From: CAZAQB01 sp964487155 | Lineage (GTDB): Bacteria > Pseudomonadota > Gammaproteobacteria > Nitrococcales > Nitrococcaceae | NCBI GenBank assembly: GCA_964487155.1 | Contig: CAZAQB010000075.1 | Coordinates: 1 to 15,406, forward strand | Direction of reading: 5' to 3' | DNA length: 15,406 nt | Position numbers and translations under genes: made by a program | Shown: in pieces, positions 1 to 6,294 of the stretch | How positions within the stretch are numbered: position 1 is the first letter of the stretch | Layout of the letters: each line of letters starts with the position of its first letter | The notes under the pieces: generated by a model | Told to the model about the DNA's origin: nothing | The model's database searches: none | The model's input: the letters and a program-made list of their open reading frames with translations, nothing else

Positions 1-360
1 TGGTGGAGGCGGCGGGAATCGAACCCGCGTCCGCAGGACCTCCGCCCAAGGGTCTACATGCTTAGTTCCGTCTATTATGTTTAGCCGCCCGCTCCCCGAC
101 GGACAGGGGATGCGGTTGGCGATCCCGACTTAGGGTTTCGCCTCCAGGATCCGGGCCCTCCCGGAGGCTATCCTGTGTGATTTGACTGTCGATCAAGGGC
201 CACAGGCAACCCCGGATCAACAGCTCACGGGTGTTTAGGCCGCGAGAGCGTAGTTGTCGTCGTTGGCAACTATCTTTGGTACCACGTGTTTTACGAGGTG
301 CGTGGTCACCTCGGCATGCACCTTGGGTTTCGCGAACTGCGTCGAAGCCATGTCGCCCCC
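1..360 (-). ncRNA. ssrA: transfer-messenger RNA (tmRNA, 10Sa RNA)
   Basis: Rescues stalled ribosomes with SmpB by acting first as an alanyl-tRNA mimic, then as a short mRNA that adds a degradation tag. Read on the minus strand, the 5' end GGGGGCG (360-354) pairs with CGCCTCC (11-5) to form the 7-bp acceptor stem (one G-U pair), followed by discriminator A and an encoded CCA at bases 3-1. The T arm GGGTTCGATTCCC lies just inside the 3' end. The 5' half has the conserved CGAAACCCAAGGTGCATGCCGAGG core seen in gammaproteobacterial tmRNAs, here interrupted by no gap. A tag frame ends in TAA at 237-235. The gene is complete and one-piece, not the permuted two-piece form. It lies downstream of smpB on the same strand. 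I found no convincing promoter just upstream of base 360 and no terminator, since the 3' side lies outside the window. Confidence 0.97.
235..267 (-). other. tmRNA proteolysis-tag reading frame (ANDDNYALAA)
   Basis: Within ssrA on the minus strand, the resume codon GCC (267-265, Ala) is followed by codons for N-D-D-N-Y-A-L-A-A and the stop TAA (237-235). The C-terminal ALAA is the signal recognised by ClpXP-type proteases, and NDDNYA matches the SspB/ClpX-adaptor contact region of proteobacterial tags. The gammaproteobacterial-type tag supports the taxonomic placement. Confidence 0.95.
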
Positions 361-483
361 AAGTGTTACGTCTGACAGTGTATCGGAGGGATTGGTTTCA
401 GGCGAGGGGCGTGAGGGTGTTGCCCGGCGGGCGGTGGCCGGGCTGCCCGGGCTCAGGGCTCGTAGCGATTACCTCGCGGAGAC

Positions 484-519
484 GGTGGGCTTCGCTTTGC
501 TCTGCCCACCCTACGCGGG
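484..519. repeat. 7-13-7 intergenic palindrome, copy 1
   Basis: GGTGGGC (484-490) and GCCCACC (504-510) are perfect inverted arms around a 13-base loop, followed by the tail CTACGCGGG. The same architecture recurs at 4331-4357 and 6138-6164. It sits in the smpB-ssrA gap (361-611), in which I see no gene. It could act as a transcript-stabilising or terminating hairpin, but there is no T-run. Confidence 0.7.
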
Positions 520-520
520 G

Positions 521-605
521 CCCTGCCGTACGCGGGCGTCGGCGGGCGCATCCGCCACGGACTCGGCGAAGCCCAGGAGGGCCCTGCCCTACGTGGGCGT
601 CGGCG
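521..605. repeat. 24-bp imperfect direct repeat in the smpB-ssrA gap
   Basis: Two copies, 521-544 and 582-605, both begin CCCTGCC and end GGGCGTCGGCG, and match at 22 of 24 positions with a 61-base period. The first copy directly follows the tail of the 484-510 palindrome, and its CTACG-like core resembles that tail, so the block looks like piled-up fragments of one repeat family. Confidence 0.65.
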
Positions 606-611
606 AGCGGT

Positions 612-1094
612 TTATATCTGGTGCTTCAGCACCCGGGCCTTCTCGCGCTGCCAGTCCTTATCCTTCTCGGCGGCGCGCTTGTCGAACTTCTTCTTGCCCT
701 TGGCGAGGCCCACCGCCAGCTTCGCCTTGCCGCGCTTCCAGTGCAGGTCCAGGGGCACCAGGGTGTAGCCCTTCTGCTCGGTGGCGCCGATCAGGCGGTT
801 GAGTTCGTCGCGGTGCATGAGCAGCTTGCGGGTCCGGGTCGGGTCCGGATTGATGTGGGTGGAGGCGGTGGGCAGGGGGCTCACGTTTGCCCCCAGCAGC
901 CAGGCCTCGCCGTTGCGCATGGTGACGTAGCTCTCCTGCAGGCTGGCGCGGCCGGCGCGCAGGCTCTTCACCTCCCAGCCCTCCAGGGCGAGGCCGGCCT
1001 CGAAGCGGTCCTCGATGTGGAAGTCGTGGCGGGCGCGGCGGTTGACGGCGATTGTGGCGCCGCCGTCTTTTTTCTTCGGCTTGGTCTTGCTCAC
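612..1094 (-). CDS. smpB: SsrA-binding protein SmpB
   Basis: Small basic RNA-binding protein that carries tmRNA into the A site of stalled ribosomes. The 160-residue product has the family signatures: AVNRRARHDF near residues 16-25, LEGWEVKSLRAG at 37-48, the KLLMHRDEL block at 90-98, TLVPL at 111-115, and the basic GLAKGKKKFDKR at 129-140, with a C-terminal tail rich in Lys/Arg that enters the mRNA channel. Length is normal for the family. The frame is open further upstream, but homology begins at the Lys-rich N-terminus, so the GTG at 1094-1092 is chosen. There is no Shine-Dalgarno sequence before it; a TACAAT at 1106-1101 lies only 6 bases upstream, so the message may be nearly leaderless. 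Its partner RNA ssrA lies downstream on the same strand. Confidence 0.95.
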   Translation of the reverse strand: MSKTKPKKKDGGATIAVNRRARHDFHIEDRFEAGLALEGWEVKSLRAGRASLQESYVTMRNGEAWLLGANVSPLPTASTHINPDPTRTRKLLMHRDELNRLIGATEQKGYTLVPLDLHWKRGKAKLAVGLAKGKKKFDKRAAEKDKDWQREKARVLKHQI

Positions 1095-1100
1095 GATCAG

Positions 1101-1131
1101 ATTGTACCGGCGGCGCCCACGATCAGGCCAA
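1101..1131 (-). promoter_or_regulatory. putative sigma-70 promoter of smpB
   Basis: On the minus strand, TTGGCC (1131-1126) and TACAAT (1106-1101) lie 19 bases apart. The -10 box matches consensus at 5 of 6 positions. Transcription would begin at or next to the GTG start of smpB. The spacer is long, so this is tentative. Confidence 0.35.
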
Positions 1132-1186
1132 TGGTGAGCGCCGTGTTGCCGGGGTAGGGCAAACTCCACACAATACGCCGGCGAAC

Positions 1187-1192
1187 GGAGGG
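1187..1192 (+). promoter_or_regulatory. ribosome binding site deciding the TTG start of the SNF transporter
   Basis: GGAGGG lies 6 bases before a TTG at 1199. No ATG or GTG exists in frame between it and the first conserved residues of the transporter, so this site decides the start. Confidence 0.7.
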
Positions 1193-1198
1193 TGTGGA

Positions 1199-2602
1199 TT
1201 GACTCACAGGCGACTGTCGCCCCACGGCTTCTGGTCGGGCCGGCTGGCGCTGGTGCTGGCGGTGACCGGCTCCACCGTGGGGCTCGGCAACGTCTGGAAG
1301 TTCCCCTACCTGGCGGCCCAGAACGGCGGCGGGGCCTTCGTGCTGGTGTATCTGGGCTGCGTGGCGCTGATCGGCCTGCCGCTGATGGTGGCGGAGCTGA
1401 TGCTGGGCCGGCGCGGCCGCGGCAGCCCGGTGACCGCCCTGCGCTCCGTGGCGCTGGAGGAGGGCCGCTCGCCCCTGTGGGGGCTGGCCGGCTGGCTGGC
1501 CCTCACCGCCGGTTTTCTGATCCTGTCCACCTACAGTGTGGTGGCCGGCTGGGCGCTGGCCTATGTGTTTCGTTCGGCGGGCGGACTGTTCAACGGTCTG
1601 GATCCCCTCGGCGCGGCCCGGCTGTTCCGGGAGCTCACCTCGGACCCGGAGCGGCTCATCGCCTGGCACACGGTGTTCATGGTGGTGACCGTCGGGGTGG
1701 TGGCCCGGGGCGTGCGCCACGGCATCGAGGAGGCGGTGCGCTGGTTCGTGCCGGCGCTGCTGGCGATCCTGGTGGCCCTGGCAATCTACGCTCACCGCTT
1801 CGGCGCCTTCCCGGAGGCGGTGGCCTTTCTGTTCGTGCCCGACTTCGCGGCCCTGAACGCCGGGGGGGTGCTGGCCGCCATGGGCCACGCGTTCTTCTCC
1901 CTGAGCCTCGGCATGGGGGCCTTGATCGCCTATGGGGCCTACACCGACGACAACGTGCCGCTGCTGCCCATGGCCTGCACGGTGGTGGTGCTGGACACCG
2001 CCGTGGCGCTGCTGGCCGGCCTGGTGACCTTCCCGCTGGCACTGGCGGGTTCGCTGGAGCTGGCCTCCGGCCCGGGGCTGGTGTTCCAGGTGCTGCCTAC
2101 CGCGTTCGGCGCCATGCCGGGGGGCGCGGTGGTCGGCACGCTGTTCTTCGCGGTGCTGGTGCTGGCGGCGTGGACCTCCGCGATCTCGCTGCTGGAGCCG
2201 GCGGTGGCGTTCGCGGTGGAGCGCCTGCGCATCGACCGCGGCCTGGCGGCGACCCTGGTGGGCGGGGCGGTCTGGCTGCTGGGCGTGGGTTCGCTGCTGT
2301 CGTTCAACCTGTGGTCCCGGGTGCGGGCCACCCGGGATCTGCCCCTGCTCGGCGACCAGACCCTGTTCGAGTTCATGAACACGCTCGCCACCAGCGTGCT
2401 GCTGCCGGTCAGCGGCCTGCTGCTGGCGCTGTTCGTGGGCTGGCGGCTGTCGGCCATGAGCGCCCGCGTTGAGCTTGGCGATGGCTGGGGCTATGGTCTG
2501 TGGCTGTTCACGCTGCGAGTGCTCACACCCCTGGGAATGCTGGTGGTGCTGCTGCACGCTCTCGGCGTGCCATTACCCCTGATCGACGGATCTGCCGGAT
2601 GA
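1199..2602 (+). CDS. sodium:neurotransmitter symporter (SNF, LeuT-fold) family transporter
   Basis: Inner-membrane sodium-coupled transporter, probably for amino acids or a related amine; substrate not readable. The 467-residue product has about 11 hydrophobic segments, as in bacterial MhsT-like members lacking TM12. TM1 carries the family motif TGSTVGLGNVWKFPY (residues 23-37), which contains the unwound sodium/substrate site; GGGAF follows at 43-47. TM6 is rich in Ser/Gly (FFSLSLGMG), as expected for the second unwound helix. The start is TTG at 1199, set by GGAGGG. A weak promoter, TTGCCG (1146-1151) and CACAAT (1169-1174) with 17-base spacing, may serve it. Its stop overlaps the ratA start (ATGA at 2599-2602), implying translational coupling. 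It is an unusual insertion in an otherwise conserved smpB-ratA neighbourhood. Confidence 0.9.
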   Translation: MTHRRLSPHGFWSGRLALVLAVTGSTVGLGNVWKFPYLAAQNGGGAFVLVYLGCVALIGLPLMVAELMLGRRGRGSPVTALRSVALEEGRSPLWGLAGWLALTAGFLILSTYSVVAGWALAYVFRSAGGLFNGLDPLGAARLFRELTSDPERLIAWHTVFMVVTVGVVARGVRHGIEEAVRWFVPALLAILVALAIYAHRFGAFPEAVAFLFVPDFAALNAGGVLAAMGHAFFSLSLGMGALIAYGAYTDDNVPLLPMACTVVVLDTAVALLAGLVTFPLALAGSLELASGPGLVFQVLPTAFGAMPGGAVVGTLFFAVLVLAAWTSAISLLEPAVAFAVERLRIDRGLAATLVGGAVWLLGVGSLLSFNLWSRVRATRDLPLLGDQTLFEFMNTLATSVLLPVSGLLLALFVGWRLSAMSARVELGDGWGYGLWLFTLRVLTPLGMLVVLLHALGVPLPLIDGSAG

Positions 2603-3030
2603 CGACCGTTTCACGCTCGGCCATCGTGCCCTACAGCGCCTACCAGATGTTCCGGCTGGTGGACGACGTGGAGAGCTACGACAAGTTCCTGCCCTGGTGC
2701 AAGCACAGCGAGGAGCACTTCCGCGACGACGACACGGTGCGTGCCACCATCCTGTTTTCCCGGGGCGGGTTCGAGAAGTCCTTCACCACCCAGAACCGGC
2801 TGCAACCGGGCAAGATGATCGACATCCGTCTCGTGGAGGGTCCCTTCCAGCGCCTGGACGGCTACTGGCGTTTCCACGACCTGGGGGAGGACGCCAGCAA
2901 GGTGTCTCTGGACCTGGAGTTCGAGTTCTCCAACCGCATCCTGCGCATGGCCTTCGGCCGGGTGTTCACCCAGGTGGCCAACACCCTGGTGGACGCCTTC
3001 GTGCAGCGCGCCGACCAGGTCTACCGCTGA
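2599..3030 (+). CDS. ratA: RatA/COQ10-type SRPBCC (START-like) domain protein
   Basis: Member of the polyketide cyclase/START lipid-binding fold family. The E. coli homologue RatA (YfjG/PasT) is reported to bind 50S subunits and block 70S assembly, and the family is also linked to ubiquinone (COQ10-like) function; which role applies here is not visible. The 143-residue product shows the typical N-terminus (SRSAIVPYSAYQMFRLVDDVE) followed by YDKFLPWCKHSE, and the terminal helix AFGRVFTQVANTLVDAFVQRA. The ATG at 2599 overlaps the transporter stop by four bases, which fixes the start. The ratB gene follows closely, as in E. coli. Length is normal. Confidence 0.92.
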   Translation: MTTVSRSAIVPYSAYQMFRLVDDVESYDKFLPWCKHSEEHFRDDDTVRATILFSRGGFEKSFTTQNRLQPGKMIDIRLVEGPFQRLDGYWRFHDLGEDASKVSLDLEFEFSNRILRMAFGRVFTQVANTLVDAFVQRADQVYR

Positions 3031-3062
3031 CGTACGTGACGCAAGACGACACTGAAAGCTTC

Positions 3063-3332
3063 ATGGTGGAGGTGGCCTACGCGCTGCCGGAGGAGCAGGC
3101 GGTGATCCCCCTGCGGGTGGAACCCGGCACCACGGTGCGCGAGGCCATCCACCGCTCCCGGCTGCCGGAGCGCTACCCCGAGCTCGACCTGGAGACCCAG
3201 CAGGTGGGGGTGTTCAGCAAGCCGGTGAGCCTGGATACCCCGCTGCGGCCGAAGGACCGGGTGGAAGTCTACCGGCCGCTGAGGGTGGACCCCAAGGAGA
3301 TGCGCCGGCGCCGCGCCCGGGAGCGCGGCTGA
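3063..3332 (+). CDS. ratB: RatB, RnfH-family ubiquitin-like protein (UPF0125)
   Basis: Small beta-grasp (ubiquitin-like) protein of the RnfH/UPF0125 family, in the ratA-ratB pair (yfjG-yfjF in E. coli). Biochemical function is unknown. The product of 89 residues has the family signatures VEVAYALPE at the N-terminus, the central VGVFSKPVSLDTPL, and RVEVYRPLRVDPKEMRRRRA at the end. The ATG at 3063 is chosen because homology begins right there. A GTG at 3036 would add nine residues (MTQDDTESF); neither start has a strong Shine-Dalgarno sequence, so the start is uncertain. The gene is 32 bases after ratA (or 5 if GTG is used) and ends 6 bases before the convergent bamE stop. A paralog (rnfH) sits at 6295-6576. 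Confidence 0.9.
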   Translation: MVEVAYALPEEQAVIPLRVEPGTTVREAIHRSRLPERYPELDLETQQVGVFSKPVSLDTPLRPKDRVEVYRPLRVDPKEMRRRRARERG

Positions 3333-3338
3333 CACCGC

Positions 3339-3707
3339 TCAGGACGCGCCGTTGTCCGCCATCGGCCGGCGCAGGGGGCTGTCCGGGGGCAGGGCGTTGC
3401 CCTCGGCGCCGGTCAGCCGGTCCTCCTCGAAGAACAGGCTCAGACGGCGGCGCTCCACCGGCTCGCCGGGATCGCGCAGGAGGTAGATGTAGTCCCAGCG
3501 CCCGCGGTGGAAGGGATCGTCGATGGACGGCGTGCCCAGCAGGAAGCGCACCTGGCGCCGGCTCATGCCCGCCTCCAGCGCCGCCACCGCCTCGGCGTCC
3601 AGCACGTTGCCCTGCTGGATGGTCTGGCGGTATACGAAGGGCAGATCCTGGATGCTGCAGCCGACGGCCAGAAAGACAACGAGATTGAAGAAGACTAGTC
3701 TTAACAA
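3339..3707 (-). CDS. bamE: outer membrane assembly lipoprotein BamE (SmpA/OmlA)
   Basis: Lipoprotein of the BAM complex that helps insert beta-barrel proteins into the outer membrane. The 122-residue product begins with a short hydrophobic signal and a lipobox-like FLAVGC with lipidated Cys17 (Ala at -3 is not the usual Leu). The SmpA/OmlA domain follows: a QGNVLDAEAVAALEAGMSR segment matching the family's conserved QGN start, QVRFLLGTPSIDDPFHRGRWDYIY, and a beta-strand SLFFEEDRLTG. The start is TTG at 3707; no ATG or GTG is in frame before the signal peptide and no clear Shine-Dalgarno is visible, so the N-terminus is provisional. The gene converges with ratB and diverges from fur, as is common in gammaproteobacteria. 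Confidence 0.93.
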   Translation of the reverse strand: MLRLVFFNLVVFLAVGCSIQDLPFVYRQTIQQGNVLDAEAVAALEAGMSRRQVRFLLGTPSIDDPFHRGRWDYIYLLRDPGEPVERRRLSLFFEEDRLTGAEGNALPPDSPLRRPMADNGAS

Positions 3708-3737
3708 TGCATCAATCCATGGGCTTGGCGGCAGCGC

Positions 3738-3768
3738 ATGATAGCGCAGCCGCCGGGCGTGGACCCAA
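3738..3768 (-). promoter_or_regulatory. putative sigma-70 promoter of bamE
   Basis: On the minus strand, TTGGGT (3768-3763) and TATCAT (3743-3738, 5 of 6 to consensus) are separated by 19 bases, which would start transcription about 25 bases before the bamE TTG. The spacer is long. I see no equally good promoter for fur and no 19-bp Fur box in this gap. Confidence 0.35.
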
Positions 3769-3775
3769 ATTCCTC

Positions 3776-3781
3776 AGGAGG
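3776..3781 (+). promoter_or_regulatory. strong Shine-Dalgarno that decides the TTG start of fur
   Basis: AGGAGG, extending to AGGAGGTG, lies 5 bases before the TTG at 3787. A GTG at 3781 overlaps this site and so is too close to be the start. Confidence 0.8.
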
Positions 3782-3786
3782 TGGCG

Positions 3787-4200
3787 TTGGAATCGAAGGA
3801 CCTTAGAAAGGCCGGGCTGAAGGTTACCCTGCCGCGCATGAAGATCCTCGAGATACTGGAGGCGCGCCGCGACGCCCACCTCTCGGCCGAGGACGTCTAC
3901 CGCGCCCTGCTGGAGGCCGGCGAGGATATCGGCCTGGCCACCGTCTACCGGGTGCTCACCCAGTTCGAGGCGGCCGGCCTGGTGGAGCGGCACAACTTCG
4001 AGGGCAACCAGGCGGTCTTCGAGCTCAATCAGGGCCAGCACCACGACCATATGGTGTGCGTGGGGTGTGGCCGCATCCAGGAGTTCTACGACGAAGTCAT
4101 CGAGGAGCGCCAGAGGAAGGTGGCCGCGGCGTACAACTTCGACCTCACCGACCATTCGCTGATTCTCTACGGCCGCTGCCAGGACTGCGCGGGCAAGTAA
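3787..4200 (+). CDS. fur: ferric uptake regulator Fur
   Basis: Iron-responsive transcription repressor, a metal-dependent dimer. The 137-residue product begins MESKDLRKAGLKVTLPRMKI, aligning with the N-terminus of Pseudomonas Fur from its first residues, which supports the TTG start at 3787 below a perfect AGGAGG. The winged-helix DNA-binding part spans about 1-82 and includes the recognition helix GLATVYRVLTQFEAAGLV (49-66). The dimerisation part has the HHDH metal ligands (85-88), CVGC (91-94) and a terminal CQDC (131-134). The C-terminus stops soon after this CxxC and lacks the His-rich tail of E. coli Fur. It is divergent from bamE, the usual gammaproteobacterial arrangement. Iron control matters here because Rnf and nitrogenase are Fe-S rich, but no Fur box is visible at the nif promoters. 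Confidence 0.96.
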   Translation: MESKDLRKAGLKVTLPRMKILEILEARRDAHLSAEDVYRALLEAGEDIGLATVYRVLTQFEAAGLVERHNFEGNQAVFELNQGQHHDHMVCVGCGRIQEFYDEVIEERQRKVAAAYNFDLTDHSLILYGRCQDCAGK

Positions 4201-4232
4201 TGGCCGGACGGGGGGGCCCGGCCGCGGTCGAG

Positions 4233-4258
4233 GCCCGCGTAGGCCGGATCAGGCGGGC
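4233..4258. repeat. palindrome containing a GTAGGCCGGAT core, downstream of fur
   Basis: GCCCGC (4233-4238) and GCGGGC (4253-4258) are inverted arms. The core GCGTAGGCCGGAT (4237-4249) is repeated exactly at 15259-15271 in the element after nifA. This is REP-like. The 308-base fur-phoD gap holds this element, the 4331-4357 palindrome and a possible Pho box; I see no gene in it. Confidence 0.55.
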
Positions 4259-4330
4259 AGCGCCGCGCCGGCCCTTCCCCGGCACGGCCCCTGCGGTACC
4301 CAGTACATCGGACCCAGCACCCCGCCGAAC

Positions 4331-4366
4331 GGTGGATTGCGCTTGGCCGCATCCACCCTGCGCGGG
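4331..4366. repeat. 7-13-7 intergenic palindrome, copy 2
   Basis: GGTGGAT (4331-4337) and ATCCACC (4351-4357) flank a 13-base loop, followed by CTGCGCGGG. The layout equals the copies at 484 and 6138, but both stem arms differ by the compensating changes GC to AT, so pairing is kept. Confidence 0.65.
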
Positions 4367-4400
4367 CCTGGCAGCCTGTCGGAGTTAGGCTGCTCCCGCC

Positions 4401-4445
4401 GCGTCATCGGGGCGTCCCGCTCCTGTCACCTGTCCGCGCTACCTT
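4401..4445 (+). promoter_or_regulatory. possible Pho box upstream of phoD-type gene
   Basis: Three 7-mers on an 11-base period, GCGTCAT (4401), GCGTCCC (4412) and CTGTCAC (4423), match the PhoB repeat CTGTCAT at 5, 3 and 6 of 7 positions. A weak -10-like TACCTT begins 10 bases after the last repeat, the spacing usual at PhoB promoters. The middle repeat is poor, so the call is tentative. Confidence 0.3.
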
Positions 4446-4508
4446 CGTAGCCTTCCAATCCACGGCGCGGCCGTTCGGCCGCATGCCGGATTACTGGAGG
4501 CGACGGGC

Positions 4509-6128
4509 ATGGCAGAGGACGATCGCAGCGACGGGGCTTCCAATCTCAACCGCCGGCGGTTCGTGCAGGGTGCCGGCCTGCTGGCCGGGGGCGTCGCCCT
4601 GGGGCTGCCGGGGCTGCTCGGGGCACGCGGCGGGCTCGACTCGCCGGTGTTCACTCTGGGGGTGGGTTCCGGTGATCCCAGCGCCCACGGGGTGGTGCTG
4701 TGGACCCGTCTGGCGCCGGACCCCCTCAACGGCGGCGGCATGCGCCCGCGGCCGGAGCGGGTCGACTGGGAGGTGTCCCTGGACCCGGACATGCGCCACG
4801 TGGTGCGGGAGGGCAGGGCGGTGGCCCACCCCCGGGACGGCCACGCCCTGCGGGTTCTGGTCCAGGGCCTCAAGCCCGGCACCACCTACTGGTACCAGTT
4901 CAAGTGGAAGGGCGAGCGCAGCCGGGTGGGACGCACCCGCACCTTCCCGGGCTACTTCCACCAGCCGGACGCCATGCGCGTGGGCGTGGTCTCCTGCCAG
5001 AACTATCAGCAGGGATTCTATGCCGCCTACCGGGACATGGTCCGGGGTGTGGAGGCGGGGCGCGACCTGGACTTCGTGATCCACACCGGCGACTACATCT
5101 ATGAGTCCGGCCCGGACCTGAACACCCCCGCCGGCCGCCGCCACAACGGCCCCGAGATCTTCTCGGTCGAGGACTACCGCAACCGCTACGCTCTCTACCG
5201 GCTGGACCCCGACCTGCAGGATGCCCACGCGCTGTTCCCATTCGTGGTCACCTGGGACGACCACGAGGTGGACAACAATTACGCCGGCCTCATCCCCGAG
5301 GACGGCCAGACCCCAGAGGCGTTCCGCCAGCGCCGGGCCAACGCCTACCGGGTGTACGCCGAGTCCATGGCGCTGCGCCCGCCGCGCCGGGCCCGGGGGC
5401 CGTTCCTGCACCTGTTCCGGCGCCTGCATTTCGGCCGGCTGGCCAGTTTCAGCGTCCTCGATACCCGCCAGTTCCGCACCGACCAGCCCTGCGCCGACGG
5501 CCTGCAGTTCCTGGCCGCCTGTCCGGAGATTCTGGCGCCGGAGGCCACTCTGCTCGGCGAGCGCCAGGAGCAGTGGCTGTTCCAGGGCCTGCGCCAGTCC
5601 CGGGCCACCTGGAACGTCATGGCCCAGCAGGTGATGATGATGCAGTGGGATCTGGGCGCCGCCGCCGGCACCACCGACTTCTTCAACGTGGATGCCTGGG
5701 ATGGCTATCAGGTGGCCCGCAACCGCATCATGGCCTTCCTGGGGGACGAGCAGCCCGCCAACCCGGTGGTGCTCACCGGGGACATCCACTCCTCCTGGGC
5801 GGCGGAGTTGAAGCGGGATTTCGACGACCCGGCCTCGGCCACCGTCGGGGCGGAGTTCGTGTGCAGCGGCATCTCGTCGAGCTTCGGCGACGAGAACGTG
5901 CCGCTGGTGCAGGCGACCCTGCCCTCCAACCCCCACATCCGCTTCTTCGACGGCCTGCACCGCGGCTACCTGCGCTGCGAGGTGACGCCGGAGCTGTGGG
6001 CCACCGAGTACCGGGCCGTGGAGCGGGTAGCAGCCCCGGTGCTGACGGTGCCTTCGGCGGATGTGCCGGCCTTCACCCTGGCCCGTTTCGGTGTGCGGGC
6101 GGGCGAGCCGGGGGTGGTGGCGCTGTAG
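4509..6128 (+). CDS. phoD: Tat-exported PhoD-type alkaline phosphatase/phosphodiesterase
   Basis: Extracytoplasmic metallo-phosphoesterase that releases phosphate from phosphodiesters, likely under phosphate limitation. The 539-residue product starts with a twin-arginine signal (NRRRFVQG at 14-21 and a hydrophobic stretch to about 38). An Fn3-like PhoD N-terminal domain covers about 45-150. The PhoD catalytic domain follows, with the family landmarks SCQNY (162-166, metal-binding Cys), HTGDYIYES (192-200), WDDHEVDNNY (249-258) and LTGDIHSSW (422-430). These correspond to the Fe/Ca-binding residues of Bacillus PhoD. GGAGG at 4496-4500, 8 bases before the ATG, supports the start. It is a single-gene unit between fur and the convergent rnf operon, with a possible Pho box upstream. 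Substrate range cannot be read from sequence. Confidence 0.93.
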   Translation: MAEDDRSDGASNLNRRRFVQGAGLLAGGVALGLPGLLGARGGLDSPVFTLGVGSGDPSAHGVVLWTRLAPDPLNGGGMRPRPERVDWEVSLDPDMRHVVREGRAVAHPRDGHALRVLVQGLKPGTTYWYQFKWKGERSRVGRTRTFPGYFHQPDAMRVGVVSCQNYQQGFYAAYRDMVRGVEAGRDLDFVIHTGDYIYESGPDLNTPAGRRHNGPEIFSVEDYRNRYALYRLDPDLQDAHALFPFVVTWDDHEVDNNYAGLIPEDGQTPEAFRQRRANAYRVYAESMALRPPRRARGPFLHLFRRLHFGRLASFSVLDTRQFRTDQPCADGLQFLAACPEILAPEATLLGERQEQWLFQGLRQSRATWNVMAQQVMMMQWDLGAAAGTTDFFNVDAWDGYQVARNRIMAFLGDEQPANPVVLTGDIHSSWAAELKRDFDDPASATVGAEFVCSGISSSFGDENVPLVQATLPSNPHIRFFDGLHRGYLRCEVTPELWATEYRAVERVAAPVLTVPSADVPAFTLARFGVRAGEPGVVAL

Positions 6129-6137
6129 CGCCAGGAC

Positions 6138-6173
6138 GGTGGGCTTCGCTTCGCTCTGCCCACCCAACGCGGC
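6138..6173. repeat. 7-13-7 intergenic palindrome, copy 3
   Basis: GGTGGGC (6138-6144) and GCCCACC (6158-6164) surround a 13-base loop TTCGCTTCGCTCT, differing from copy 1 by one base in the loop. It starts 10 bases after the phoD-type stop codon. A half-copy (GAGCTTCGCTGTGCCCACCC) lies near 6247-6266 in the same gap. Confidence 0.7.
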
Positions 6174-6202
6174 TTCTGGCACGGCGCCGGGCGGTGCTCG
6201 CT

Positions 6203-6225
6203 GTGGGAGCGGTTTCAGCCGCGAT
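6203..6225. repeat. REP element of the GTGGGAGCGG...CCGCGAT type
   Basis: The segment begins GTGGGAGCGG and ends CCGCGAT around a short hairpin (GCGG 6209-6212, CCGC 6219-6222). This matches the REP consensus known from Pseudomonas and Xanthomonadaceae genomes. It is different from the 7-13-7 family next to it. The 166-base gap 6129-6294 holds only these repeats. Confidence 0.6.
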
Positions 6226-6294
6226 CTTCCAGGGCCGGGGGAAAGGGAGCTTCGCTGTGCCCACCCTGGACGACGACTCGCCCGGGTTCCCCTC

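Noticed and set aside
3708..3786. Possible Fur box in the bamE-fur gap suggesting autoregulation.
   Set aside because: The only AT-rich piece (CATGATAG near 3737) does not match the 19-bp GATAATGATAATCATTATC-type site.
6177..6192. TGGCACG resembling a sigma-54 -24 box between the phoD-type gene and rnfH.
   Set aside because: The bases at the -12 position (6190-6191) are GG and not GC, and no downstream gene reads in that direction.
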